Shown here piece after piece: positions 52,799 through 61,599 of a DNA stretch of 64,000 nt (its first letter is position 1; every line of letters begins with the position of its first letter). Location of the stretch: positions 124,001 through 188,000 of the forward strand of contig NZ_CAJFDC010000007.1 of assembly GCF_904067045.1 (NCBI RefSeq), written 5' to 3'. The stretch comes from Pseudomonas sp. FEN. GTDB lineage: Bacteria; Pseudomonadota; Gammaproteobacteria; Pseudomonadales; Pseudomonadaceae. The notes beneath the pieces are model-generated. The model searched no databases. It was not told the origin of the DNA and worked only from the letters and a program-made list of their open reading frames with translations. The translations under genes were made by a program, and so were the position numbers.

Positions 52799-54009
52799 CA
52801 GCCAGTCACCCTTTCCGGAACCGGTTTGGTCTTCTCGAGCCGGGTATAGAACGGCATCAGAATGAAGTAGGCGAAATACAGGACCGTGCACACCCGCGAC
52901 AGCAGCGTACGCTCCGGCGTCGGCGCCATCACGCCCAGCCAGCCGAGGGTCACGAAGGCAATGCAGAAGACCCACAACCAGATCTTGCTCAGCCAGCCCT
53001 TGTAGCGCATGGACTTGACGGGGCTACGATCCAGCCACGGCAGCACGAACAGCACCGCGATCGACGCGCCCATGGCCACGACCCCCATGAGCTTGTCCGG
53101 AACAGCCCGCAGGATTGCGTAGAACGGAGTGAAGTACCAGACAGGCGCAATGTGCGGCGGAGTCTTGAAGGCGTTGGCCACTTCGAAGTTCGGCTTCTCA
53201 AGGAAATAACCGCCCATTTCCGGGAAGAAGAACACGATGGAGCAGAAGATGAACAGGAACACCACCACGCCGACGATATCCTTCACGGTGTAGTACGGGT
53301 GGAAGGCAATGCCATCCAGCGGTACACCGTTTTCGTCCTTGAGCTTCTTGATGTCGACGCCGTCCGGGTTGTTCGAACCGACTTCGTGCAGCGCCAGTAC
53401 GTGCAGCACCACCAGCCCCAGGATCACGATCGGCAGGGCCACCACGTGCAAGGCGAAGAAGCGGTTCAGGGTGATCCCGGAAATCAGGTAGTCACCACGA
53501 ATCCACTGGGTCAGGTCGTTGCCGATGACCGGGATCGCACCGAACAGCGAGATGATTACCTGCGCGCCCCAGTAGGACATCTGCCCCCACGGCAGCAGGT
53601 AGCCCATGAAGGCCTCTGCCATCAGCGCCAGGTAGATCAGCATGCCGAACAGCCACACCAGCTCACGAGGCTTCTGGTACGAGCCGTAGAGCAGGCCACG
53701 GAACATGTGCAGGTAGACCACGATGAAGAACGCCGAAGCGCCAGTGGAGTGCAGCAGGCGCAGAATCGAGCCGTACTCGACGTCGCGCATGATGTATTCG
53801 ACGGAAGCGAAGGCCTCTTCCGCCGACGGCGTGTAGCTCATCGTCAACCAGACACCGGTGACGATCTGGTTGACCAGCACCAGCAGCGCCAGGGAGCCAA
53901 AGAAATAGAAGAAGTTGAAGTTCTTCGGCGCGTAATACTTGCTGAGATGGTCTTCCCACATCTTGGTCGCGGGAAAACGCGCATCGACCCAATCCATGAA
54001 CTTGCTCAT
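52798..54009 (-). CDS. petB: Ubiquinol-cytochrome c reductase cytochrome b
   Basis: 403 aa polytopic subunit with both b haems and the Qo/Qi sites. It has eight TM helices, haem-ligand His in STGASAFFIVVYLHMFRGL and RFFALHVVALP, and the Qo motif as PEWY-like GGYFLEKPN/PVWYFTP. ATG at 54009 shares one base with the petA stop; the GTG just before it is less likely. Confidence 0.96.
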   Translation of the reverse strand: MSKFMDWVDARFPATKMWEDHLSKYYAPKNFNFFYFFGSLALLVLVNQIVTGVWLTMSYTPSAEEAFASVEYIMRDVEYGSILRLLHSTGASAFFIVVYLHMFRGLLYGSYQKPRELVWLFGMLIYLALMAEAFMGYLLPWGQMSYWGAQVIISLFGAIPVIGNDLTQWIRGDYLISGITLNRFFALHVVALPIVILGLVVLHVLALHEVGSNNPDGVDIKKLKDENGVPLDGIAFHPYYTVKDIVGVVVFLFIFCSIVFFFPEMGGYFLEKPNFEVANAFKTPPHIAPVWYFTPFYAILRAVPDKLMGVVAMGASIAVLFVLPWLDRSPVKSMRYKGWLSKIWLWVFCIAFVTLGWLGVMAPTPERTLLSRVCTVLYFAYFILMPFYTRLEKTKPVPERVTG

Positions 54010-54605
54010 CACGCTTTCTCCGTATCGAAGCCAACCACAATAATCGTGTCGGACTCATAGGAATGCGGCGGAACCGGCAGGTTCAAAGGCGCGGGTTGCG
54101 ACTTGTAGACGCGGCCAGCCAGATCGTAGTGGGAACCGTGGCAAGGGCAGAAATAGCCACCGACCCAGTCGCTGCCCAGATCGGCGGGTGCCACTTCCGG
54201 ACGGAATGTCGGCGAACACCCCAGGTGCGTACAGATACCAATCAGCAGCAGCACCTCTGGCTTGATCGATCGTGTCTTGGGGTCAACGTAGGTGGGTTGT
54301 ACAGAGTCCTTCGAGCCTGGATCGGACAATCGATCCTCGATCTTGCCAAGATTGGCCAGGATCTCCGGCGTACGGCGGACGATAAATACCGGCTGGCCTC
54401 GCCATTCGGCAATCATCTGCTGTCCGGGGTCGATCTTGCTGATGTTCACTTTCACCGGTGCCCCCGCGGCTTTCGCCTTGGCACTGGGAAACCATGACCC
54501 CACGAACGGGACCGCAGCCCCCACCGCTCCTGCAGCTCCTACCACGGATGTGGCTGCTACGAGGAAGCGACGCCGGCCTGCATTCACGCCGTCATTGCTA
54601 CTCAT
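54009..54605 (-). CDS. petA: Ubiquinol-cytochrome c reductase Rieske iron-sulfur protein
   Basis: 198 aa. A twin-Arg-type N-terminus (GRRRFLVAATSVVGAAG) is followed by one TM helix and the [2Fe-2S] domain with CTHLGC and CPCHGSHYD ligands. The start has GGGAGAGG. It is the first gene of petABC, with a candidate promoter at 54752-54778. Confidence 0.97.
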   Translation of the reverse strand: MSSNDGVNAGRRRFLVAATSVVGAAGAVGAAVPFVGSWFPSAKAKAAGAPVKVNISKIDPGQQMIAEWRGQPVFIVRRTPEILANLGKIEDRLSDPGSKDSVQPTYVDPKTRSIKPEVLLLIGICTHLGCSPTFRPEVAPADLGSDWVGGYFCPCHGSHYDLAGRVYKSQPAPLNLPVPPHSYESDTIIVVGFDTEKA

Positions 54606-54751
54606 TCAGTCCTCTCCCATCAGCTTTGTGGCCTGTTAAATCAGGCGTCTACTAAGTCAAACTTTGTACTTATAAAAATTTTGCCGAATGGTAATGAAAA
54701 GCCCCACCCCTGACAAGGTAATTACCAACCCCACCCAGCCCCAAGCCTTGT

Positions 54752-54778
54752 AGTATAGGGGTTCTACGGATGTGGCAA
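54752..54778 (-). promoter_or_regulatory. Candidate petABC promoter
   Basis: On the minus strand TTGCCA (54778-54773), 15 nt, TATACT (54757-54752). The -10 is good but the spacer is short. Confidence 0.4.
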
Positions 54779-54804
54779 GTTGTCACAGGAAAATATTTCG
54801 CCCA

Positions 54805-54842
54805 CAAAAAAGCCCAGCTTCACAATGGAGGCCGGGCTTTTC
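54805..54842 (-). terminator. Terminator of the rplM-rpsI operon
   Basis: On the minus strand AAAAGCCCGGC...GCTGGGCTTTTTT: a stem with one G-T pair and a six-T run, 29 nt past the rpsI stop. Confidence 0.85.
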
Positions 54843-54870
54843 TGAAACGTAACGCTGAAACGAAAGCGAA

Positions 54871-55263
54871 TTAACGCTTCGAGTACTGTGGACGCTTACG
54901 TGCTTTACGCAGACCCACTTTCTTACGTTCAACTTCACGAGCATCGCGGGTTACGAAGCCAGCTTTGCGCAGCGCGCCACGCAGAGTCTCGTCGTAATCC
55001 ATCAGGGCACGAGTGATACCGTGGCGGATTGCGCCAGCTTGACCACTTACACCACCACCGATGACAGTGACGTAGATATCGAATTTCTCGGTAGTCTCAG
55101 TCAGTTCCAGCGGCTGGCGAACTACCATGCGGGCAGTTTCGCGACCGAAGAACGTGTCCAGGGTGCGGTTGTTGATGGAGATGTTGCCAGTGCCCGGACG
55201 CAGGAAAACGCGTGCGGTTGCAGTCTTGCGACGGCCAGTGCCGTAATTTTGAGTCGCCGACAT
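54871..55263 (-). CDS. rpsI: 30S ribosomal protein S9
   Basis: 130 aa, standard length, with [17 protein letters not shown] at the N-terminus and the basic tail [12 protein letters not shown] that reaches the P-site tRNA. It lies 14 nt after rplM. Confidence 0.98.
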   Translation of the reverse strand: MSATQNYGTGRRKTATARVFLRPGTGNISINNRTLDTFFGRETARMVVRQPLELTETTEKFDIYVTVIGGGVSGQAGAIRHGITRALMDYDETLRGALRKAGFVTRDAREVERKKVGLRKARKRPQYSKR

Positions 55264-55277
55264 AATGAACTATTCCG

Positions 55278-55706
55278 TTAAATCTTCAGTTCTTGGGGCT
55301 GCTGAGCAGTATGAGGGTGAACAGCGCCCGCATAGACTTTCAGCTTACGGTACATGTCGCGACCCAGCGGGTTCTTAGGCAGCATGCCTTTGACCGCGGT
55401 CTCGATCACGCGCTCAGGGGCCTTGGCGATCAGCTTTTCAAAGTTGATCGACTTGATGCCGCCCGGGAAACCGGAGTGGGAGTAGTACATTTTGTCGGTG
55501 GTTTTAGCACCGGTAACGCGTACCTGCTCAGCATTGATCACAACGATGTAGTCACCGGTGTCGACGTGCGGAGTGTACTCGACTTTGTGCTTGCCACGCA
55601 GGCGGCTCGCGATTTCGGTGGCCAGACGACCCAGGGTCTGACCAGCAGCGTCGACGATAAACCAGTCGCGCTTAACTGTTTCCGGTTTAGCAGTAAAAGT
55701 TTTCAT
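55278..55706 (-). CDS. rplM: 50S ribosomal protein L13
   Basis: 142 aa, standard length. Signatures [20 protein letters not shown] and [19 protein letters not shown]. It is the first gene of the rplM-rpsI operon, with a strong promoter and a 5' leader upstream. Confidence 0.98.
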   Translation of the reverse strand: MKTFTAKPETVKRDWFIVDAAGQTLGRLATEIASRLRGKHKVEYTPHVDTGDYIVVINAEQVRVTGAKTTDKMYYSHSGFPGGIKSINFEKLIAKAPERVIETAVKGMLPKNPLGRDMYRKLKVYAGAVHPHTAQQPQELKI

Positions 55707-55746
55707 TCTTTATAGCCTCAGGGGCCGCCTGTAAATAAGACGGCGG

Positions 55747-55775
55747 ATCTTACTGAATAGTGCGTACTTTGACAA
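55747..55775 (-). promoter_or_regulatory. rplM-rpsI promoter
   Basis: On the minus strand TTGTCA (55775-55770), 17 nt, TAAGAT (55752-55747), leaving a leader of about 35 nt. Confidence 0.7.
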
Positions 55776-55951
55776 GGTCAAAGGCAGCCGGATACAGACG
55801 CTTTCGGGGGCTCGGGTCGGCGCGTCCGTTCAACGGCAAGATTCTTTGGCGGCGGCGCATCACTTCCACTGCATAAAGAGGTGCGTAATTATGCAGATTG
55901 CGAAAAAAATTTCAACCTGCTTTTATGGGTGTTTTCCCACGGGAGCCGTCA

Positions 55952-56992
55952 ATGGAATACCGCCAGCTAGGTCAGACCGATCTGAATGTGAGCGCAATTT
56001 GCCTGGGGACCATGACCTGGGGCGAGCAGAACACCCAGGATCAAGCCTTTGCCCAGATCGAACGGGCGAAGGCCGCGGGCATCAACTTCCTCGACACCGC
56101 CGAGATGTACCCGGTGCCGCCCAAGGCCGAAACCTACGCCAGCACCGAGCGCATCATCGGCAACTGGTTCCAGCGGCGCGGTGATCGGGCCGACTGGATC
56201 CTGGCCAGCAAGATCGCCGGCCCCGGCAACGGCATCACCTATATCCGCGACGGCCAGCTCAAGCACAACCGCCAGCACATCGTCGCCGCCCTGGACGCCA
56301 GCCTCAAGCGCCTGCGGACCGACTGGATCGACCTCTACCAACTGCACTGGCCCGAGCGCAGCACCAATTTCTTCGGCCAACTGGGCTACCAGCACAAGGC
56401 CGATGAAAGCTTCACGCCGATCGAGGATATCCTCGAAGCCCTCGACGAGCAGGTCAAGGCCGGCAAGATCCGCCATATCGGCCTGTCCAACGAAACCCCG
56501 TGGGGCACCATGAAATTCCTCCTCGAGGCCGAGCGCCGCGGCTGGCCGCGGGCGGTGTCGATCCAGAACCCCTACAACCTGCTCAATCGCAGCTTCGAAG
56601 TGGGCCTGGCGGAAGTCGCCCTGCGCGAGCAGTGCGGCCTGCTGGCGTACTCGCCGATGGCGTTCGGCTTCCTCTCGGGCAAATATGAGGGCGGCGCACG
56701 ACCGGACAAGGCGCGCCTGAGCCTGTACAGCCGCTTCAGCCGTTATTTCAACCCGCAGTCGGAAGCGGCGTGCAGTCGCTACGTCGCCCTGGCCCGCGAA
56801 CACGGCCTGGACCCGGCGCAGATGGCCCTGGCGTTCGTGACCCAGCGACCGTTCGTCACCAGCAACATCATCGGTGCGACGACGCTGGAGCAATTGGACA
56901 GCAATATTGCCAGCATCGACCTGAAGCTCTCCGCTGAAGTACTGGCGGGCATCGAGGCGATCCACAAGGATCATCCGAACCCGGCGCCGTAA
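55952..56992 (+). CDS. tas: Aldo/keto reductase, Tas family
   Basis: 346 aa NADP(H)-dependent oxidoreductase of the TIM-barrel AKR family. It resembles E. coli Tas in length and in motifs LGTMTWGEQNTQDQAF, FLDTAEMYPVPPK (catalytic Asp and Tyr), ILASKIAGPG (Lys) and LYQLHWPERSTNFFG (His). The start MEYRQLGQTDL has GGGAG 8 nt upstream. Physiological substrate unknown. It is monocistronic. Confidence 0.9.
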   Translation: MEYRQLGQTDLNVSAICLGTMTWGEQNTQDQAFAQIERAKAAGINFLDTAEMYPVPPKAETYASTERIIGNWFQRRGDRADWILASKIAGPGNGITYIRDGQLKHNRQHIVAALDASLKRLRTDWIDLYQLHWPERSTNFFGQLGYQHKADESFTPIEDILEALDEQVKAGKIRHIGLSNETPWGTMKFLLEAERRGWPRAVSIQNPYNLLNRSFEVGLAEVALREQCGLLAYSPMAFGFLSGKYEGGARPDKARLSLYSRFSRYFNPQSEAACSRYVALAREHGLDPAQMALAFVTQRPFVTSNIIGATTLEQLDSNIASIDLKLSAEVLAGIEAIHKDHPNPAP

Positions 56993-57088
56993 GCGCGATC
57001 TCAAGCCTGGCCGATATTTGTGGCGAGCGGACTTGTCGGAACGCCACAAAACCGCGCCTGGCTTCAAATTTTCTTGGACACTTGTCCC

Positions 57089-58225
57089 TCAAAGCGAGCG
57101 GGCAATGATCTCCTTCATGATCTCATTGGTCCCGGCATAGATCCGCTGCACCCGCGCATCCGCCCAGGCCCGGGCCACCGGGTACTCCCACATGAAACCG
57201 TAGCCACCGTGCAACTGCACGCATTCGTCGAGCACCTTGCATTGCAGGTCGGTGCCCCAGTACTTGGCCATCGCCGCCGTCGGCACATCGAGCTGGCCCT
57301 GCAGGTGCAACTCCAGGCAGCGATCGACAAACACCCGGCCGATCTGGATCTCGGTGGCCATTTCCGCCAGCTTGAAGCGGGTGTTCTGGAAGTCGGCAAT
57401 GGCTTTGCCGAAAGCCTTGCGCTCGCGGGTGTACTCCAGCGTCCATTGCAACGCCGCCTCGGCCGATGCCAGGCCCCCCACCGCCACCGTCAGGCGCTCC
57501 TGCGGCAACTCCTGCATCAGATAGGCGAAGCCCATCCCGGCCTGCCCCAGCAGATTCTCCCTGGGCACCCGCACATCCTGGAAAAACAGCTCGGAGGTGT
57601 CCTGGGCCTTCATGCCAACCTTTTCCAGACGCTTGCCCTTGGCGAACCCCGGCGTATCGGCTTCGACCAGGAACAGGCTGGTGCCCTTGGCCCCGGCTTT
57701 CGGATCGGTCTTGGCGACCACAATCACCAGATCGGCGAGAAAGCCGTTGGTGATAAAGGTCTTCGAACCATTGAGCACATACTCGTCACCGTCCAGCAGC
57801 GCCGTGGTCTTCACCCCTTGCAGGTCGGAGCCGGCCCCCGGCTCGGTCATCGCAATGGCCGCGACCATCTCGCCGGAGACCAGCTTCGGCAGGTACTTGA
57901 GCTTCAGCGCCTCGCTGCCGTAATGCAGGATATACGGCGCGACAATGTCCGAGTGCAGGGAGAAACCGATGCCGCTCAAGCCCTGTCGGCTGATTTCCTC
58001 GATCACCACGGCGCTGTAGAGAAAGTCCGCCGCCATGCCGCCGTAGGCCTCCGGCAGATGGGAACAGAGCATGCCCGCCGCCCCCGCCTTGTTCCACAGC
58101 TCGCGATCGATATAGCCACGTTTCTCCCACTGCGCATGGAAGGGCGCCGCTTCCTGCTCGAGAAACTTGCGCACACTGCTGCGAAACAGCTCGTGCTCGG
58201 AACTGAACAGGGTTCTGGGGATCAT
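57089..58225 (-). CDS. Acyl-CoA dehydrogenase
   Basis: 378 aa flavoprotein that oxidises acyl-CoA to 2-enoyl-CoA. FAD-binding motif IAMTEPGAGSDLQG, ADLVIVVAKTDPKAGAKG, and QLHGGYGFMWEYPVAR near the C-terminus, with RIYAGTNEIMKEI, the typical end. The start MIPRTLFSSEHELF is chosen because the upstream in-frame residues have no family similarity. It is divergent from the GlxA-type regulator, with a palindrome between them. The chain-length or branched-chain specificity cannot be read here. Confidence 0.88.
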   Translation of the reverse strand: MIPRTLFSSEHELFRSSVRKFLEQEAAPFHAQWEKRGYIDRELWNKAGAAGMLCSHLPEAYGGMAADFLYSAVVIEEISRQGLSGIGFSLHSDIVAPYILHYGSEALKLKYLPKLVSGEMVAAIAMTEPGAGSDLQGVKTTALLDGDEYVLNGSKTFITNGFLADLVIVVAKTDPKAGAKGTSLFLVEADTPGFAKGKRLEKVGMKAQDTSELFFQDVRVPRENLLGQAGMGFAYLMQELPQERLTVAVGGLASAEAALQWTLEYTRERKAFGKAIADFQNTRFKLAEMATEIQIGRVFVDRCLELHLQGQLDVPTAAMAKYWGTDLQCKVLDECVQLHGGYGFMWEYPVARAWADARVQRIYAGTNEIMKEIIARSL

Positions 58226-58277
58226 CGAAGGGCACCTGCAAGGAGACTGAGGCCGGGATTGGTCCCTAGAGCCTATG

Positions 58278-58302
58278 CCAGTGTTTTGCCGGGTAACACT
58301 GG
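58278..58302. promoter_or_regulatory. Palindromic operator candidate between acyl-CoA dehydrogenase and GlxA-type regulator
   Basis: CCAGTGTT-N9-AACACTGG: a perfect 8-bp inverted repeat in the divergent intergenic region, 53 nt from one gene and 88 nt from the other. Confidence 0.5.
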
Positions 58303-58389
58303 ACACATGCGCCAAAAAATAAGACGATCCAGCCGTCTGTTGACCACTTTCCCCTATAAAAACTTTCTCCTAATAAGAAAAACGGAATT

Positions 58390-59385
58390 ATGGCTAATCC
58401 ACTCTCCACGCCCTTGCGGCGAGTCAGCATCCTGGCTATCGACCGGGTATTCGCCTCCACCCTCATGCAAGCCAAGGATTTCTTCCACCTGGCCAGCCTG
58501 CGCTACGGCAAACAGCTCGGCCAGGGACTGACCAAGGCCTTCGAGACCCGCCTGGTCAGCCCCGACGGCAAACCGGTATGCAGCTTCAGCGATGTGATCC
58601 TGCCGGTGGATGGCGGCCTGGAAAATGCCGACGTGATCGTCCTGCCCGCCTTCTGGGACGACTTCGATACCCTCTGTCGGCGTTACCCGCAAGTCATGCC
58701 CTGGCTGCGCGAACAGCATGCGCGCGGCGCCGTACTCTGTGGCGAGGCCACCGGAGTGTTCTGGCTGGCGGAAGCCGGCTTGCTCGATGGCAAGGAAGCA
58801 ACCACCTACTGGCGGTTCTTCAATGCCTTCAGCGAGCGCTTCCCCAACGTCCAGTTGAATCAGGACAAGCACCTGACCGACGCCGACAACCTTTACTGCG
58901 CCGGCGGCACCACCTCGGCCTGCGACCTCTACATCTATCTGATCGAACGCTTCTGCGGGGCCAATGTCGCCCAGGCCGTGGCCCGCGATATCCTCTACGA
59001 GGTCCAGCGCAGCTACGCCCCGGGACGAATCGGTTTTGGCGGACAGAAGCTGCACCAGGACGTGATCATCCTGCAGATCCAGCAATGGCTCGAAGAGCAC
59101 TTCGCGGACAAGTTCCGCTTCGAGGATGTGGCCCGGGAACATGGCATGAGTATTCGCAACTTCATGCGCCGCTTCCAGACCGCCACCGGCGACAAGCCGT
59201 TGCACTACCTGCAGCGCTTGCGCATCGAGACGGCCAAGGGCCTGCTCTCGGGCACCCGCAAGAGCATCAAGACCATCAGCTACGAAGTCGGCTATGACGA
59301 TGCCAGCTTCTTCGCGCGACTGTTCCGCCAGCACACCGAGCTGTCGCCGAACCAGTATCGCCAGCAATTCCAGCAAGCGGCGTGA
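58390..59385 (+). CDS. GlxA-family transcriptional regulator (DJ-1/PfpI-like domain plus AraC HTH)
   Basis: 331 aa. The N-terminal half (about 8-195) is a class I glutamine-amidotransferase-like/DJ-1 domain with the elbow Cys in GAVLCGEATGVFWLAEAGLL. The C-terminal half (about 225-325) has two AraC helix-turn-helix motifs: FEDVAREHGMSIRNFMRRFQ and IKTISYEVGYDDASFFARLF. Related regulators (GbdR, ArgR, CdhR) control amine and amino-acid catabolism in Pseudomonas. It could regulate the divergent acyl-CoA dehydrogenase or the downstream oxidase-amidase genes; both are inference. Confidence 0.88.
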   Translation: MANPLSTPLRRVSILAIDRVFASTLMQAKDFFHLASLRYGKQLGQGLTKAFETRLVSPDGKPVCSFSDVILPVDGGLENADVIVLPAFWDDFDTLCRRYPQVMPWLREQHARGAVLCGEATGVFWLAEAGLLDGKEATTYWRFFNAFSERFPNVQLNQDKHLTDADNLYCAGGTTSACDLYIYLIERFCGANVAQAVARDILYEVQRSYAPGRIGFGGQKLHQDVIILQIQQWLEEHFADKFRFEDVAREHGMSIRNFMRRFQTATGDKPLHYLQRLRIETAKGLLSGTRKSIKTISYEVGYDDASFFARLFRQHTELSPNQYRQQFQQAA

Positions 59386-59392
59386 AGCCCAT

Positions 59393-59424
59393 GCGCCGCT
59401 TTCGACACTAGCCGAAAGCGGCGC
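59393..59424. terminator. Strong hairpin after the GlxA-type regulator gene
   Basis: GCGCCGCTTTCG-N8-CGAAAGCGGCGC, a perfect 12-bp stem 8 nt past the stop codon. There is no T-run, so it is either a weak terminator or a 3' stabilising hairpin. Confidence 0.5.
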
Positions 59425-59522
59425 GCGACCTTGCATAATTAATTACCACAGCGCCCGGCCCTCACCTTCGTAGACTCGCTCCGGCAATCACTACCGATTG
59501 CCACTGACAAGGAGCGTCGTAC

Positions 59523-61502
59523 ATGCCTATTGGACTGGCTCAACAGCAGCCCTCTTTCCCTCACTCGACGGTGGAGCCCAAGCGCGCCTGGCGCGCCCGC
59601 TTCCCCAATCCGCCGGACCTGTGCTTCGACTATCGTCGATTGGTCGAGCAACCCGGCGGCGTTGCCCACGCCACGGACTGCAGCCACCGGATCTGCATCA
59701 TCGGTGCCGGCGTCACCGGCCTCACCGCGGCCCGCGAGCTGCTGCGCTGCGGTTTCAGCGACATCACCCTGCTCGAACAGTCGCGGCGGATCGGCGGCCG
59801 GCACCTGACCGTGATCGATAGAAACCAGCCCGCCACCACCGGCTCCACCCCGTTCGAAATGGGCGCGATGCGCCTGCCGTACTTCAACCGCGCGGGCGAA
59901 TCGCCGCTGCAGGGGCGCTCCGTGCTCGCGCACTACACCCAGCAGTTCGACCTGCGCCTTTCCGACTTCGCCAACCCGGGTAGCGCCCAGGTCAAGAGCA
60001 CCGGCATTTTCCTCCGTGAAGGCCTTCTGGAAGGACAGGAAACACCGCGGATGCTGATCTGGGATAATCGGGACGGCCAGACCCCGCCACCGGGAAAGCT
60101 GCTGAAACAGGTTCACGAAAAATGGCGACTGTTCGCCGCACGCATGACCCGCCAGGTCCAGGCCCACTACGCCAGCGATGGTTGGGAAGATCTCTGGGCG
60201 GCGATTGTCCAGCGCTATGAGAGCTTGTCGTTTCGCAACCTGGTCAGCCTGCCGGCCATCAGCCACTGGCAAGCGGACGACCCGGGCAATTTCGGCGGCG
60301 TGGGCATGAGCGCCGAAGAGTCGGCGATCTTCTATGCCATCGGTATCGGCGATGGCAGTTGGGGCGCGTTCTATGACGCCTGCAGCCTGTACCCGATCCG
60401 CACCGCAATCTTCGGCTTCAGCAATCGCCTGCAATTGATGCACGGGCGGGTCGATGAACACGGCGATCCACTGCCCTCGCCGCACCTGTTGGCCGGCACG
60501 CTGCTCGACAGCAACGGGCTGGCCTTCGATGCCCCCCGCTACCTGGGCGTCGCCGCCCTGGACGAATGCCTGATGTTCATGCCGGTCGAAGAACGTGGCC
60601 TGTCCTTCTACGAACATTGCCGACAGCGCGGTGCCGGGTTCGCCACCCAGGCCCAGGTCAACGGCCTGAGCAAACTGCCCAACCAGCAGATTCGCGTTGA
60701 CTACGATTGGCAATGGAGCGATCCGCAACGTCGCGAGCGCCGTAGCGAAGTCTTCGATTCGGTGATTCTCACCCTGCCGTCCTGGTTGATCGAAACCACC
60801 CTCGAACTCAAGGGCTTCGACGAACAGATGCTGCCGTTCCACATCCGCAGCGCCTATAAGACCGCTCACTGGGAAACCAGCTGCAAGGTCTTTGCGCCGT
60901 TGAAGAAAAGCTTTTTCTCCGAGCCCCACGGCATCCCCCAGGCGCTGGTCACCGACAGCCTGATCCATGACATGTACACCTACCGTTACAACGACAGCTA
61001 CCCTTACGACTGCATCCTGCTGAGTTACACTTGGGAGGACGACGCCACCAAGCTGGCGCTGTTTTCGGACCAGGAACTGGTCGACAAATGCGTTGGCGAG
61101 CTGGATCGAATACTGCTGCACGCCACCAATATCAATTGCCGGATCTCGCCTTATATCGACAAGCAAAAGGCCGCGGTCCATCGCTGGATGAGTGACCGCA
61201 ATGCCCTGGGCGCCGCCAAACTCTATCGCCCCGGGACCTACTACGAAGCCATCGACCTGATGAACTACAACCGCCAGTACGCCGCCCGCTCCGGCCTCTA
61301 TCTGTGTGGCGAATCCTTTTCGGTCGACGCCGGCTGGACCGAGCCCTGCCTGCGAGGCGCCCTCGACGCCACCATCCATCTGTGCCAACGCACCGGTGCA
61401 CGGTTCAACGGCGGCTTCGGCTTGAAGCACTATCCCGAATACACCGGAAGACCCTCCGCCATCGCCCCACCGAAAGCGTTCGGTATTCCCAGGTCATCCT
61501 AG
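59523..61502 (+). CDS. FAD-dependent amino-acid oxidase / 2-monooxygenase (tryptophan/phenylalanine/lysine monooxygenase family)
   Basis: 659 aa flavin monoamine oxidase-type enzyme. The dinucleotide site is GAGVTGLTAARELL (61-74), with the ribose-binding Glu85 and RIGGRH (89-94). The C-terminal FAD contact is GLYLCGESFSVDAGWTEP (about 595-612). The large substrate domain and length resemble the bacterial tryptophan 2-monooxygenase IaaM, phenylalanine 2-oxidase and lysine 2-monooxygenase DavB, which convert an L-amino acid to its decarboxylated amide. The start has AAGGAG 8 nt upstream. The next gene is a nitrilase-family amidase, which supports an amide product. The actual amino acid is unknown. 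A simple oxidative-deamination role is the alternative. Confidence 0.82.
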   Translation: MPIGLAQQQPSFPHSTVEPKRAWRARFPNPPDLCFDYRRLVEQPGGVAHATDCSHRICIIGAGVTGLTAARELLRCGFSDITLLEQSRRIGGRHLTVIDRNQPATTGSTPFEMGAMRLPYFNRAGESPLQGRSVLAHYTQQFDLRLSDFANPGSAQVKSTGIFLREGLLEGQETPRMLIWDNRDGQTPPPGKLLKQVHEKWRLFAARMTRQVQAHYASDGWEDLWAAIVQRYESLSFRNLVSLPAISHWQADDPGNFGGVGMSAEESAIFYAIGIGDGSWGAFYDACSLYPIRTAIFGFSNRLQLMHGRVDEHGDPLPSPHLLAGTLLDSNGLAFDAPRYLGVAALDECLMFMPVEERGLSFYEHCRQRGAGFATQAQVNGLSKLPNQQIRVDYDWQWSDPQRRERRSEVFDSVILTLPSWLIETTLELKGFDEQMLPFHIRSAYKTAHWETSCKVFAPLKKSFFSEPHGIPQALVTDSLIHDMYTYRYNDSYPYDCILLSYTWEDDATKLALFSDQELVDKCVGELDRILLHATNINCRISPYIDKQKAAVHRWMSDRNALGAAKLYRPGTYYEAIDLMNYNRQYAARSGLYLCGESFSVDAGWTEPCLRGALDATIHLCQRTGARFNGGFGLKHYPEYTGRPSAIAPPKAFGIPRSS

Positions 61503-61572
61503 GAAACTCCTGACTGGCTGGCAGGACGGCAACCGACATACACAACGATTTGAAAGGCTTCTCATAAGCACA

Positions 61573-61590
61573 TCAATCCATTTGGATTGA
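61573..61590. promoter_or_regulatory. 18-bp palindrome in front of the amidase gene
   Basis: TCAATCCA-TT-TGGATTGA, a perfect inverted repeat ending 9 nt before ATG 61600. It may be an operator or a translation-control hairpin between the oxidase and amidase genes. Confidence 0.5.
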
Positions 61591-61599
61591 ATAACAAAA

